Part shown: positions 11,675 to 22,898 of the stretch, piece by piece
Position numbering within the stretch: position 1 is the stretch's first letter
Layout: each line of letters starts with the position of its first letter
Source: Owenia fusiformis
Lineage: Eukaryota > Annelida > Polychaeta > Sabellida > Oweniidae
Direction of reading: 5' to 3'
DNA: 64,000 bases
NCBI GenBank assembly: GCA_903813345.2
Contig: CAIIXF020000010.1
Span: 31,588,425-31,652,424 of the forward strand
The notes under the pieces: model-generated
What the model was told of the DNA's origin: nothing
The model's database searches: none
The model's input: the letters and a program-made list of their open reading frames with translations, nothing else
Made by a program: the position numbers and the translations under genes

Positions 11675-12724
11675 GTAACTGGTCAACTCGTACCCAAGAT
11701 AACTCGTACCCAAGTCAAGTCGTACCCAAGACAACTCGTACCCAAGACAACTCGTACCCAAGTATATGTTTTGTTTTGAATCAAGTGTTGGGCTGGGAAT
11801 GGGTATAGATATACATATTATAATGGTTACATTCAGTTCAGAATAGTTTGAAGTATGTAGAAGAGTTTTTGGAAGAAATCGATTGAAATTTGTGACCAAA
11901 TATATTGGTCACAGATTCAGATGTTCGAGAGAAGAGATTTATGTTTATTCCACATATTCATAATCATTGTTCACAATATTAGTGGTATTTTTGTATGTTA
12001 ATGAGTGTTTGGAACAAGTATCAGATCTAATTCATCTTGAAATATGGTATTATCAAAAATATAAAGATTTTCAAAACTTGCGCCTATTTCTTATTAAACA
12101 GATAATCTATTTAGGATTTCATATTATCAGATTAAAGAATGATAATTCTAAGAAGTCACCTTCATAAAATTAAGCAATAAAAAATATTCTAAATAATATG
12201 AATATCAAATATTATTTTGATACTTATTCATACATGATATAATACACTTTGCATGCATGTGTTCAAATATAATCCAATTAAGTTCAAAATGGAAAAGAAA
12301 TTAACAGATTAAAGTTCCCTTATTAATTTTCTCTGAATGCACTAAGCTAAATTAATTGTTTGATTCATTTGTTGAAAAGTTACTGTTGTAATTATATTCA
12401 TTTATATATATGTATTACAAAAAAAGTTGAGAACAAGCCTTTCAAAGCACTTCAAAGGTAATCCAAGTTAAAACAAAATGCTTTGCTTAATCCATTGAGA
12501 AAAAATGTCTTCTAAATTCAGAAAAAATATTGAGGCACATTATAACATTAAACATTTTGACACAGACTCAATTTGTTTTCTTATAGGCTCTTATATGCAC
12601 TCATAATACAGAAAATAAACGTGGGTACGAGTTGTCTTGGGTACCAGTTGACTTGGGTACGAGTTGTCTTGGGTACAAGTTGTCTTGGGTACGAGTTGTC
12701 TTGGGTACGAGTTGACTAGGAAGC
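11675..12724. mobile_element. Non-autonomous MULE-like element with subterminal TTGGGTACGAGT arrays
   Basis: The 9-bp direct repeat TGCTCCTTG (11666-11674 and 12725-12733) flanks the element exactly, as a target duplication would. A 9-bp length is typical of Mutator-like elements. Just inside both ends are short tandem arrays of a 15-bp unit, ACTCGTACCCAAGAC at the left (about 11683-11762) and its complement at the right (about 12625-12717). The interior is AT-rich, with a small frame at 11967-12167 that I do not regard as a gene. The minus frame over the left array merely translates the repeat. Confidence 0.75.
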
Positions 12725-12733
12725 TGCTCCTTG

Positions 12734-13948
12734 ACTCTGCTATTTTTGTAATATAGGCGAGTCATTTAATTATTACCATGGTCATTCGTTTTTTATCGTA
12801 TCTGGAATTATATTCTATCAAATATAACCATCTCGAGCAACAACAACGCCACATTTGCATACGATTAGTAGGGAGGTTTAACGACACATGTTTTAAAGAG
12901 AAGTGTACGTAAACGTGTAAAATTGCAATCTTCAGAGAACTAGTTCTTGTCTTTAACGTCTTTACTTGCATGAATGATTACAAAGGTATCAGTTAAACTG
13001 TTTTAATTGGGTCTTTGTATAAGTCAATCCAAAACGGAACTATAGTTCTCAGGGGTCATTTCACGTTTACGTTTGCCATTTCTAAAATATGTGTAGCTTA
13101 AGCTCCCTATTAAAATAGCACTTCTTTGAACGAGATTTTTCTTATTTGAGAGAACATTTTGACGATATATGCGCTACCATTGATAGCTCGGATAGCTGGC
13201 TCGTTTATTGGAATTGACACTCAAAGCAATGCTAATTAACGTTTTCGAAATATTTAAAAAATAAAACAGTATAACTCCTGAGCATAAATTTTAAGCTGCA
13301 GCAAAGAATGAATCGAGTGAAGTGCATTGACATTTTCTGTACTTAAAGATGAACCTTAACAACATGTAGCTTAAGGTGCTATGGAAGTTAACAGGAAATG
13401 ACAAAACAGGAAGTGACAATTTTTTTGCATTTTTAGACATTTTTTGAACTAAATTGGTACAGTTAGACTTTTCTTTGCTGCAACTTTAATCATTCCATAC
13501 CTTCGGCTGTATCATCAAGTTCCTTTATCAAACATTTAGATTGTACAGATTATCAGATATACATAGGCCTACATGCTTATCAGACATTCTTATTAGCTCA
13601 TCATGTCATAGCCTAATATGTATAACTACATTTGGAATGTGTACACATGTACCATCATTGTACCTGTATATGATGTGATTGCTTTTGCCTGCATTGGAAC
13701 AACTTTACCGCGCAAATAGTGTACATGTAACATTTTATGTTATACTGTTGTAATCCGATCCTTTCAAAATGATGAACAAGGTATTGGTACTTTATTTGCT
13801 TGCATTCGACGCTCGCCAGAACCCCCACTCCCCCACCCAATCAAAAGCTGGCTACACAACCCTGTAATACGCATGGCCCACATTTGAATTCAACCACGGA
13901 AATTTAGCTTAGATTAGATCAATATTCCTATATAAAATAGACACTCAC
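12734..13948. other. Intron-like sequence, nothing recognised
   Basis: No supported exon or element. It probably forms part of the zinc-finger gene's large intron. A missing exon of that gene may lie here or at 11.4-11.67 kb, but I could not identify it. Confidence 0.35.
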
Positions 13949-13992
13949 TTGGTTTATGTCTTGTACGTCGGATTCATCCATGTTGTCTTGCT
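13949..13992 (-). CDS. C2H2 zinc-finger gene, second exon (acidic)
   Basis: 44-bp exon between the acceptor TTATCTTTCAG and the donor CAA|GTGAGT. Joined in phase to the first exon (G|AG) it continues as EQDNMDESDVQDINQ, an acidic stretch. An internal ATG (MDESD) could also be the true start. Short exons are hard to prove by eye, but both splice sites are strong and the phase fits exon 1. Confidence 0.5.
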
Positions 13993-14149
13993 CTGAAAGA
14001 TAATTGACCAGTGTAGCGCTTTATGAACAATATGGTTATTCTTTTTAACTCTTACATATATAATCATGTATATCGTGTAAAACGTAATCGGTCGTATGTG
14101 ACCAGAACGGTGGAAATAAGATCATTAGATGTAGACACTATCACAGAAA

Positions 14150-14475
14150 GAATAGTTGCCTCGTTGCAAGTCAAACATTGCCTCGTTTCATTGTTACAAA
14201 ATGTAGACAGGTGCCTCGTTTCCTAAGTGAGAGAATTGAAATGTAAATATCTCAGCAATGTCTGCATTGATTTCAAATTTGCAATCATATCATAAAAGCG
14301 GAACTTGTAAACTATTTACTTCCCAAATATTAAGTTTTAATTTGAAGGATAAAAGCACGAAAATTGTAAAAAACAAAAATCTTACCGAATGAAATTTTTT
14401 CACGCGCCGCCATTTTGATACGAGGGAAAACCTCCCTCGTTTCCAGTTCATCCCCAGTGCACTGCACTTCCAGGT
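14150..14475. repeat. Inverted duplication, right arm: promoter plus first exon
   Basis: Inverted counterpart of 6434-6785. It includes the complement of the ATGGCGGCGCGTG start, the GTAAG donor, intron sequence and three CCTCGTTT/CCTCGTTG motifs at 14159-14217. It carries the first exon of the minus-strand zinc-finger gene. Confidence 0.7.
14386..14413 (-). CDS. C2H2 zinc-finger gene, first coding exon
   Basis: ATG at 14413-14411 within AAAATGGCGGCGCGTG. It encodes MAAREKISF and ends in phase 1 at G|GTAAGATT. Upstream (14414-14475) is a short G+C-rich patch that may act as the promoter. It is the twin of 6520-6547. The two genes are convergent and about 7.8 kb apart at their starts. Confidence 0.5.
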
Positions 14476-14997
14476 AATGAAATTAAAGAGAAAAGACAGA
14501 AAAACAAATGTATCATATAAAACAATAAAAGCAATAATGCAATAATAATAATGAATAATAATAGATATTATTATATCACTATATAGCTAGCGACAGTATG
14601 ATTGGTCAAAACCGGGTCACATGTCGTGGGATATCTGGCGATATTCAATGGCAATGCTAATCAGATAAGACAACCGTGAGATATCTAACGATATCCCACG
14701 CTCCCGGGAATTTTCAAAGAATTTGTTTTCGTTCAGTGTAAATAATTGAGTTTAGTGTAAGTCAAAATGGCAGACGAACCGAGTAGATTCGTAAAAATAT
14801 CTGAAGACTTAATGACTTAATAATATTGGGAATGTTTAGCTAGACAGTGATATAATAAAACAAATATCTCACTCTATTTTCGGTAAATAGATATTTATTC
14901 CATAATACTACTGTTTTCCCTGGGAAATAAAATCATATTATTCCATAATAACATGTTTTCCCTGGGAAAATAACAGGGAATAAAAGTGTTATTTGAA
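14476..14997. other. AT-rich spacer with palindrome-family remnants
   Basis: Contains (AATA)-type simple sequence (14520-14575). At 14880-14975 there are repeated TTTTCCCTGGGAAA and TTATTCCATAATA motifs that belong to the same hairpin-repeat world as 15720-15903. No gene seen. Confidence 0.4.
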
Positions 14998-15105
14998 AAA
15001 TCCCGTATCAGATCCCGTATCAGCCAAAATCCCGTATCAGATCCCGTATTGGATCCCGTATCAGCAAAAATCCCGTATCAGATCCCGTATCAGAAATATT
15101 CCCGG
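14998..15105. repeat. 12-bp tandem repeat (ATCCCGTATCAG)n
   Basis: About eight copies of ATCCCGTATCAG, in pairs separated by AAAA/CAAAA spacers. It directly precedes the Crypton fragment and may be part of that element's terminal region. Confidence 0.75.
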
Positions 15106-15238
15106 TAATTTCTCTTGAGTTTTACGCTTTTCGTCTAGCACATCTCTACAGGAAGTAAAAAAATCGTTTGGAAAATTGAAATTATTGAAATTATTATCAT
15201 CTAGTTTACGTCTATTACTGTGACAAAGGTCTATTACT

Positions 15239-15619
15239 GTGACAAATATGTCTAGGTATGCAACAGAGGATGTTGATGACTTCATTAAAGGTCAAGAAAA
15301 TATCAATACTTCGAAGAAAACTAAAAGTGACATAAAAATCCTAGTAGATTTTTTACGGAGTGAGAGGAATGAACTCAGACCGATCGAGGAGATAGATCCC
15401 CATGATCTTAATGACCACCTCAAACATTTTTTCATTAACATAAGAAAGGAGGATGGTGCAGAATATCAACCATCAACCTTAAGAGCTTTTATGAGCAGCA
15501 TCGCAAGATATCTCAAGGATAAAGAATACATGGAAGATTTGCTGAAGTCCATCGTATTTGATAAGTGCCGAACTGCTCTAAAATCAAAGCAGAAGAATTT
15601 GAAAAGTCAAGGTCTTTGA
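15239..15619 (+). pseudogene. Crypton-type tyrosine recombinase fragment (N-terminal domain only)
   Basis: 126 codons from ATG 15239. Residues 4-110 (YATEDVDDFIKGQENINTSK, then KILVDFL, IEEIDPHDLNDHLKHFFINI, YQPSTLRAFMSSIARYL) match the SAM-like N-terminal arm-binding domain seen in animal Crypton recombinases and in the domesticated QRICH1/ZMYM-like proteins. The catalytic R...HxxR...Y domain is absent. Past the stop at 15617-15619 the sequence still shows a recognisable NKQFAA continuation and a decayed A-rich tail, so the stop is a decay mutation. Inactive relic of a Crypton DNA transposon; it could also be a processed remnant of a domesticated relative. Confidence 0.65.
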
Positions 15620-15719
15620 AATAAGCAGTTTGCTGCAGCAAAAAAAAAATTGTACAATTTTATGTCACAATCATTGGATGATGACATACAAAAATTGAAA
15701 AAAAAATATTATGAAATAA

Positions 15720-15903
15720 ATAGGTTATTGATGGTCGTGATGGAATATGGATTTATTCCTTGAGAAAATATGATATTGGCCTCAGAAAATATCATATTGA
15801 CACTCGGGCTATCGCCCTCGGTCAATATGATATTTTCCTTGGCCAATATCATATTTTCCCTCGGAATAAAATCCATATTCCATCCCTCCCATTAAATAAC
15901 CTC
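15720..15903. repeat. Palindromic hairpin repeat, copy 1
   Basis: Almost the whole segment is self-complementary. The outer arms read AGGTTATT...GGAATATGGATT and the reverse. The inner part has alternating inverted copies of GAAAATATGATATTGGCC and GGTCAATATGATATTTTCC. No coding. Related copies are at 16193-16377, 35217-35300 and 38826-38935. Confidence 0.7.
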
Positions 15904-16190
15904 TGTATACTCGAAAAATCATATTGTCCCTATTTTTCAAAAAAGTTCATTTTTTCAAAAAAATCATATATACTCGAAAAATCATATTTTCCAGAAATTT
16001 TCATTTTTCAAAAAATTGCAATTATTCAAAGATTTTCATTTATTTCAACAATTTTCATTTTTGAATCATTTTTTCAAACATTTTCATTTTTTCAAAATTT
16101 TTCATTTTTTTCAAAAATAAAAATTTTCAATTTTTCACTTTTTTTGAATATTTCTTTTTCCTTGAATTCTCAAAAATTAAATTATGGAAT
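15904..16190. repeat. T-rich low-complexity tract (TTTTCAAAAA)n
   Basis: Irregular alternation of TTTTCATTTTT and TTCAAAAA units between two palindromic repeats. The phenylalanine/serine/isoleucine-rich frame across it is an artefact of the composition. Confidence 0.7.
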
Positions 16191-16192
16191 AA

Positions 16193-16377
16193 AAAGGTTA
16201 TTTCATGCTTGATTTTCAATATGAATTTTATTCCACTGGAAATATGACATTGACCTCGGTAAATATTATATTGACACTCTTTCGCTACGCTCGTTCGGTC
16301 AATATCATATTTCCCTCGGTCAATATCATATTAGCCTGGAATAAAATTCATATTGAAAATCAAGCATGAAATAACCT
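16193..16377. repeat. Palindromic hairpin repeat, copy 2
   Basis: Perfect-looking inverted arms of about 40 bp: GGTTATTTCATGCTTGATTT at the left and AAATCAAGCATGAAATAACC at the right. Inside are two further inverted GGTCAATATCATATT units and a loop TTTCGCTACGCTCGTTCGG. Flanked by AT. It resembles a MITE without coding capacity. Confidence 0.75.
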
Positions 16378-16604
16378 ATATATATTTAAATAGTGATATT
16401 CCACTTGCCCTTCGGGCTTCGTGGAATATCACTTGTGAAAGATGTACATGTATTCACCTCAACAGAGTGAAATATTTGTTCAATATCTACCATATTATAT
16501 GTCCAACTAGAAGAAAACGGGAACACATCGCAACAGTTAAAGAATAACTAAAAATGAACAAAAAACAAAAATATCTTAGTTTCTAAGTATATCATATTTT
16601 GTAG

Positions 16605-16820
16605 GGCATTGTTTAAAATGTTATAACTGCAACAGCTATACAGATGCCAACTGTGCTGATGACAACTTTGGCTTGCGTCCGAAAACTGGAAAATGCCAAG
16701 GGAGAATAGTCGACCGAGCAACCTTGTATACCCAAAAAGTTATAGATCAACTATTTTCAAAATCACTGGATACGTGTTGCGAAGGCGAAGATGTGATATG
16801 TACGAAGTTAAAACTGGAAG
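16605..16820 (+). CDS. Ly6-A exon 2: first half of a Ly6/uPAR three-finger domain
   Basis: Between the acceptor TTTTGTAG and the donor GAAG|GTAATT, phase 1 on both sides. It encodes HCLKCYNCNSYTDANCADDN, FGLRPKTGKCQGRIVDRATL and, at the end, DTCCEGEDVICTKLKLE. The LKCYNCNS start and the closely spaced cysteines are typical of the disulphide-rich Ly6/uPAR three-finger fold, which in animals forms secreted or GPI-anchored surface proteins involved in ligand or receptor binding. Together with exon 3 (CFCKTDNCN near the end) the domain is complete. The partner is unknown. Paralogous exons at 42430-42212 and 56629-56414 keep every cysteine block, including CCEGD/E, indicating a local family. Confidence 0.85.
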
Positions 16821-17027
16821 GTAATTTTTATCCTTTTTGAGAAAAAATCTTTTACCAGGTTTGCATGAATCGATTCGATAAAAAATTGATGTTGGTTCCA
16901 CTATAAACGAAGCACACATGAGGCCAACGTCCTACAAATAAACGTTATCACGTCATGGCCTGTTTAATGAAACGCATTCATATTTGTCATCAGATGTACT
17001 GAGATGAATATGTTAGTATTTTATCTA

Positions 17028-20000
17028 GACCATATCCTCTAGTCTGAAATTTTTTTGAAATTTGGAATGAAAATATTCAGACTATAGCCCACATATGTTA
17101 AAATTTGGGATTGAAAAATATTTGTTTACATAGGAAGTGCCATTCAAAATGGCCGACTACACTCTGTTAAGCATGATAAAAGGCAAGAAGTTTAGTTAGA
17201 AATAAAAGAGTTATCTCATGAATGGGACCCTTACATGGCTCCTAAAAAGTAGAAGACACTAAATGGTGTAACACTATAAGCTGAATTTTGTCCACATAGA
17301 GCATGTGCACAATACTAAAGACATGTAAAATTGAACTGTCAAAATAATAGAAATTACTCACCAGCTCGCCTCTACCGGAAGTTATGATACGTTATGGTGT
17401 AACTACGGTAATTAATTTTAAAATATTGAAAAAATCAACAACATTCAATTTCTAGGGTGTACAACCATTTTCGAGCGAATTTGCCGATATAATAACAATA
17501 TTTTTTTAGTTCCCCTAGGCTATTTATAAACTTCATCAATATACAGTATATTCAACCATGGGCTTTCAATTAGAGTTGAAAGCCCATGATTCAACATAGG
17601 TTTTGCTTCTTGATTTTTAAATATCACTATGCAAAGACAGGGACTCATTTTAGGTAAAATCATTGCTTCACCAATGAAAATTAAAGGGAACGTTAGCTCA
17701 CAAAATAAATAAATAAATCCATTACAATGTTAAGTATATGATTTGAAAGATTGTCTGGATTATATGTGTGATCGATTGATGCATAAACAAACATATTCAT
17801 TTCAACTTGCAGACCTCCATCCTGGCTCATGTATAGGCCTAAGACGCCATATTGCCTTATGTATTGTACTGCCCATGCGTGCATACTTAATGCGTGACGT
17901 CACATCGACAGAGATCAGCGATCAAGTTTGACTAAAAAATTAAAAGATCCACACTTAACAGCACAAAAATGATATCAATGATCGCCTATTTCATATCAAA
18001 TAAGTGTAGGATGTAAGGTTTAACATTTTTCATGTTATTTAGTATTTACAGAAGCAGAGCTTGTAAAGAAACCAAGTTTTAAATTCCGATTTTGACTGTT
18101 GACAAAAATAAAGAAAAGAGAGAAAGAGGCGACTTGTTAGAAACAATGACATGAAATTGTGAATAAAAAAGATATTATTGTGGGTTTTATTTTTTGAGAG
18201 TTCATCAAATACACTCATGTGTATTAATTTAAATATGTATTGTAATACCTCTCAGTTCTACCAAGGATTATAAAAACTGATGGAAATGGCTTCGTTTTTA
18301 AAGTATAAAAAACACTACCCTACCCGGAAGTAGTATAACATGTATATTGAAACCATGTGTAAACTGTAAATCACGTGAATTGGCTGATGCAATCAGGATG
18401 TGACTAGTACAAAGTAACTATGATGCAATCAGGATATGACTTGTGCAAAATAATTGGCTTCACCTAGAATTCGCGATCTTTGCTCTTTAGCATAACATGA
18501 AGACATGTTTTGTGTTTAAGTAGCTAGATTCAAATACAAACTAAATGAATATAACATAAACCAACCATCATTTGTTCCAATCATGGCGAATTTTCAAGAA
18601 AATATGTGTAACTGAATGTAAATCAACAGCGGAGCTCTTCAATTATGAGGTGAGAAAAATGTAAAAATAAAAACAAAAATAAATCTCACAGAATAGAGCT
18701 ATTTATACGATTCTAAGTACATTTTAAGTGCTCCATACATTAATGTAAGTATAAAAGCCATTAACCTCAACTGGGAAGCACTTTCCAACTATTTTTACGG
18801 CTTGGATTGTAAGAAAATGGCACTTATCTCAAAAAATGGAAATTTGAAAGAAGCTCAATTTATTGTGAAGATAAAGTTTATATATATCTGTATATGGGGG
18901 TGCGAATATTTAGTCCTAGTATGGGCTAATTCGCTTAAAAATGGCGATATATACCTCAGAACTTGTATTTTGTGATTTTTTCAATATTTTAAAATTAATT
19001 ACCGTAGTTACACCATAACGTATCATAACTTCCGGAAGAGGCGAGCTGGTAAGTATATTTCAGTTCTTTTGACAGTTCAATTTTACATGTCTTTAGTATT
19101 GTGCACATGCTCTATGTGGACAAAATTCAGCTTATAGTGTTACATCATTTAGTGTCTTCTACCTTTTAGGAGCTATGTAAGGGTCCCATTCATGAGATAA
19201 CTCTTTTATTTCTAACTAAACTTCTTGCCTTTTATCATGCTTAACAGAGTATAGGTAAATTAATTTGCATACTTGTTACTTCCCCTAGCTTTATTTCCAT
19301 TTGACAATATGCTGTGTTATTTTTCATAGCATTTAATTGTACCTTACTACTTAATTGAATTGTTATAATGCTTATTTTTGGGAAGGGAAGTTTCCTAAAA
19401 TTGATAATTGTGTGCCTGAAATTTCCTGTTTTTCCCACAGGAGGGACATAATGATCAATAGACTGAATTCTCAAGAAATTCAGTCTATTGGATATAGACT
19501 AGTCTTTTATCAAGCACCTGATTTTTATATAACAGGGGGTGCCCTATTTTTTGTTATTAAAAATGAGTGTCTTTATGGCACTGAATGTCGACACCGAAAA
19601 GCCGCCGAGATTTTGAAATATGTGCACGAGTGTTGTATCATAAGTCCTGAACTTGTTGCTCTTACCTTTAATTATCAATACTTGAAATCTTTCACACTAG
19701 CCTCTTAGGCTGTGGTTAAGTCTTCATTTTTTAATCCTTTCTGTCATCTCAAGATTGTATTGTGCATTATCGTGTTGCTCACAAAGGGTCACAGCATTAA
19801 ATGCTATATACTCGTATCTTGATCGTTTTATATACCTTGACTGATGCTTTCACTGAGGTGAATTTGTCCAGGTATCTATAGTATGTATCCAACAGACTGA
19901 CTAGAAGTCAGTCTGTTATGATGTACTACTTTCCTGTGGAAATTGCAGTGAAATTTTTTGCACAAAATTATCAATTGGAGGAACCATTTTTTCAATAAAA

Positions 20001-20235
20001 TAAACATTACAAAATTTCAATTAAATAGTAAGGTACAATTAAATGCAATAAAAAGTAACATAGCATATTGTCAAGTGGAAATAAAGCTAGTTGAAGTAAC
20101 AAATGTGCAAATTAATTTTACCCAATCGGCCATTTTGAATAGCACTTCCTATGTAAACAAATATATAGAATTGCCAAACTTTAACATAGGTGCCTTATAG
20201 TCTGAATATAATTCAGACTAAATAGGATATAGTCT
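17028..20235. mobile_element. Long TIR element with about 400-bp arms, interrupted by a second element
   Basis: Left arm 17028-17430 matches, inverted, 18975-19251 plus 20115-20235. Examples: ATCATAACTTCCGG near 19020, GGTCCCATTCATGAGATAAC near 19190, and GCCATTTTGAATAGCACTTC near 20128. The ends read AGAC.ATATCC. The right arm is split by the insertion at 19254-20113. The loop (17431-18974) has no recognisable gene. Confidence 0.65.
19254..20113. mobile_element. Inner TIR element inserted in the arm of the 17-20.2 kb element
   Basis: Ends are inverted repeats of about 110 bp. The left end reads GGTAAATTAATTTGCATACT with TAGCTTTATTTCCATTTGAC and GCATTTAATTGTACCTTACT. The right end is the complement of the same blocks. 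It holds one frame (19355-19708, 117 codons, two short cysteine/histidine clusters) that I do not recognise and consider doubtful. Its position inside the arm shows it is younger than the outer element. Confidence 0.65.
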
Positions 20236-20608
20236 ACAGGTATCTAGAAACACAATAAGCCATGCAGTGCAAACTACATACATGTGCTTTCAACATAAAT
20301 ACGTAGCTCATCCAAGCGTTATTTCACTCATATAATTATTTTGAAAGAAACCAAGGTTCATTGCAATCGAACTCCTACTGTGGTGCAATAGCAACTAACC
20401 GAGGCGGTTGATGCACGCGGTTGGCCGATAAGATTGACACATCGTAATTAGCGGTGTAAGTGCGCTTGGATGAGCTGTTTTTCTTGAAAACGTGTGACCA
20501 TGCAAAATGCACCGCAGGGTGATATCTACCTATGGGGAAAACATATTAAATAATATGCAATTGACTTGCATCGCGGGCAGTTCAATAACGCAAACTTGTG
20601 TATTTCAG

Positions 20609-20802
20609 TGAGGGGCGTGACACTTATCAAACGAACGTGCTTCAGGTCAAGCTTATCTGTGCCTATAGGATGTAGTGAGGATAGTGTTGCTGGCATAACA
20701 GCTCTGTGCTTCTGTAAAACGGACAACTGCAACGGCGTTGACAGTGTGCGACCATATTTCAACGTTGTTCTGATCGTAGCATTGTTCACTCTACTGGTGT
20801 AG
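20609..20802 (+). CDS. Ly6-A exon 3: end of the Ly6 domain and GPI/hydrophobic tail
   Basis: After the acceptor GTGTATTTCAG, in phase with exon 2 (G|TG). It encodes VRGVTLIKRTCFRSSLSVPI, then CSEDSVAGITALCFCKTDNC followed by N. The CxC-x3-C-N ending closes the Ly6/uPAR fold. It finishes with YFNVVLIVALFTLLV and TAG (20800-20802). This hydrophobic C-terminus without a basic cytoplasmic tail is what a GPI-anchor signal looks like. No frameshift or stop in the three exons, so Ly6-A appears intact. Confidence 0.8.
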
Positions 20803-20889
20803 ATTAAGACTTTATCACAGACAACACTTTCAGTGAACACAGAACGTTATCTCCTGAAAGTGCTGATTTCACCACTGGACATAGAAACA

Positions 20890-21925
20890 TTATTATTGAA
20901 CCCCCCTCCTCTAAAAATAAACGGAAAAGTAATCCCTAGACTAGATGTAATACTCATAAACACCTCGGACTTACTCTTGACCAACACCTAAATTTCAACG
21001 CAAACATTGATCACTTAACTAACAAAGTAATAAGCCTAATGAGTAGAGACCCATAAAGATATAAGAACTTTCCTCCTTTCATTTATAATCTCGTCAGATC
21101 CTAGGAGAATGGGGGAGGGACTATACGACTTTCCTGCAAGCAAGCGCTTCGGCTAAGGAATCAACAAATTTCAAATGAATAGTTCTTTGGAATACCCTTC
21201 CACTAGATCCTAGAATTGGTCAGTCAATATCAAGATTTAAAAGAATAGTAAGAGGCAATGGAAGCCCTGATTCAACTCTTATCAACTTCAAAACTAAAAA
21301 AATGCCATGCCTCGTTATTTAGAAATTCCTTTTAACTGACTCAGGTCTGGAGTTCTCCTGCAAGCTCACCTTCATGCACACAATTTTAACCCAATTGCTA
21401 ATCCAAAATGTTTATGTGATAATTTAAACCGGACAACTTTACATTTTCTGTTGAAATGCCCACTGCTATTAGAACAGAGAACAACTCTTCTTGCAGGACT
21501 TGAGACGATAGGGATCCGTACTCACAATGATGGTCTCAATATGTTTGATCAAGCCCAGTTTTTAGTTTTTGGAGACATTAAATTCTCAGCAGATGTTAGT
21601 GAAAAACGACTGTACATAGTAGCGTAATATATCCACCATGGTTTAGGTCTATTTAACATATAATCAATTCTAACATGATACATCTGAAATCCCTCCGGTC
21701 AAGGGAATAACGCTTACATATATTTAAGATATATGAGTGTTGGGAAGTGATATTCAAGTGACCTTTTTCTCATCTATTTTAACGATACCACAACGACTTA
21801 TTGTGTAAAATTTAAATAACATTCCTATAAATTTCAAAATTGCCGTCAATGTCACTAGACTTTGGCAATTGTATAGTTTTGTCAACTTGAATAAAATAAT
21901 GATGATAAATAATAATAAAAAATTA
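20890..21925 (+). pseudogene. LINE 3' fragment (end of reverse transcriptase ORF), degenerate
   Basis: With frame changes and stops the plus strand still reads KHLGLTLDQHLNFNANIDHL near 20960-21020. This is the post-catalytic block of non-LTR reverse transcriptases (CR1/L2/Jockey-like). Later it reads RTTLHFLLKCPLLLEQRTTL near 21430-21490, the C-terminal Cys/His region. An (AATAATGATGATAA)-type tail ends it at about 21887-21925. Inactive 5'-truncated copy. Confidence 0.6.
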
Positions 21926-21982
21926 CATTATCGACTGAGCTTGAATTTCAAATTTCCATGCTCAGTCGATAATGTCATATAT
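21921..21982. repeat. Perfect-stem hairpin
   Basis: ACATTATCGACTGAGC at the left and GCTCAGTCGATAATGT at the right form a stem around GAAATTTGAAATTC-like sequence. It directly follows the LINE tail. Confidence 0.75.
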
Positions 21983-22052
21983 ATTTTTTTTATTTAACAT
22001 CATAAAAGTGGTTAATAGTTACAATATAGCTGCAAAACAGTGATAACGGTGC

Positions 22053-22362
22053 CCAACCCAAACACTCTTACATGCACGACAGAGCGTTTCTTTTACGCGG
22101 AAACGCTGCGTAGCAAAATATACTGCTTCGTACAGCTCTTCCTAATTGCTTAAAACGTCAACAGCCAGCCAAGTACAACATGAATATCACACCCATCGAA
22201 TGGTATACTCGAAATAAGTTACTCATACCTCTTATTCCCATTATTAGGGAAATCGTCAGACGGCTCATCATTCCCGCCCGCCAGTTGTCCTACTCGGAGC
22301 GTTTCTTTGTTTAATTTCAGTAATGAAACGCTCCGTCGTGCATGTAAGAACGTTTGGGTTGG
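22053..22362. mobile_element. Small MITE, about 310 bp
   Basis: Terminal inverted repeats of about 38 bp: CCAACCCAAACACTCTTACA at the left, with TGCACGACAGAGCGTTTC after it, and the complement at the right. No coding. Target duplication not clear. Confidence 0.7.
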
Positions 22363-22810
22363 ACATGGTGGTGATGTACATGTGGAATAGAATATTCGAA
22401 TTTCAATTAGTTTGAGGCCTCACACACAAATAGGTTAGTGTGTAAATATAAAATTATTAAATAGTAAAATAAACTTCATTAATCCCGCATATAAATTCTC
22501 AAATAATTAATGTTTTTATATTTGAAGATGTAATATCAAGAAGTTTGTAGCATTATTGATGTCATTTATGTTGTAGATTTTTTGTGGCACATTATAGCAT
22601 TATTACATGTTAATGCATCATTTGCATCCTCTAAAAATGCTAGCTATCAAGTCCTCAAACCCAATAGACAAAGAATATACGGTAATTCAGAGGAATAGTT
22701 ATAACCACAAGAATTATGCTAAGTATGTGGGTATTAATTATTACAATGTAATATTCGTATGTCTGAATATATATTGCCTTTTACATATAGTGGAATAAAA
22801 ATTATTTCAA

Positions 22811-22898
22811 ATATATTGTTTAAGAAATCGAACCTGCGACCCGCCGCACCTGAGGCGACAATACTGCCAACAGACCAACTGTTCGATTAAGATACGGA
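22811..22898 (-). repeat. tRNA-like (SINE-type) remnant
   Basis: On the minus strand GGGTCGCAGGTTCGATTT is a good RNA polymerase III B box. Upstream, CAGTTGGTCTGTTGGC can act as a poor A box. A similar segment is at 44085-44146 on the plus strand. A complete tRNA cloverleaf could not be drawn, so I call it a tRNA-derived repeat. Confidence 0.45.

Noticed and set aside
15760-16212. 150-codon plus-strand gene
   Set aside because: Low-complexity translation of palindromic repeat and TTTTCAAAAA tract.
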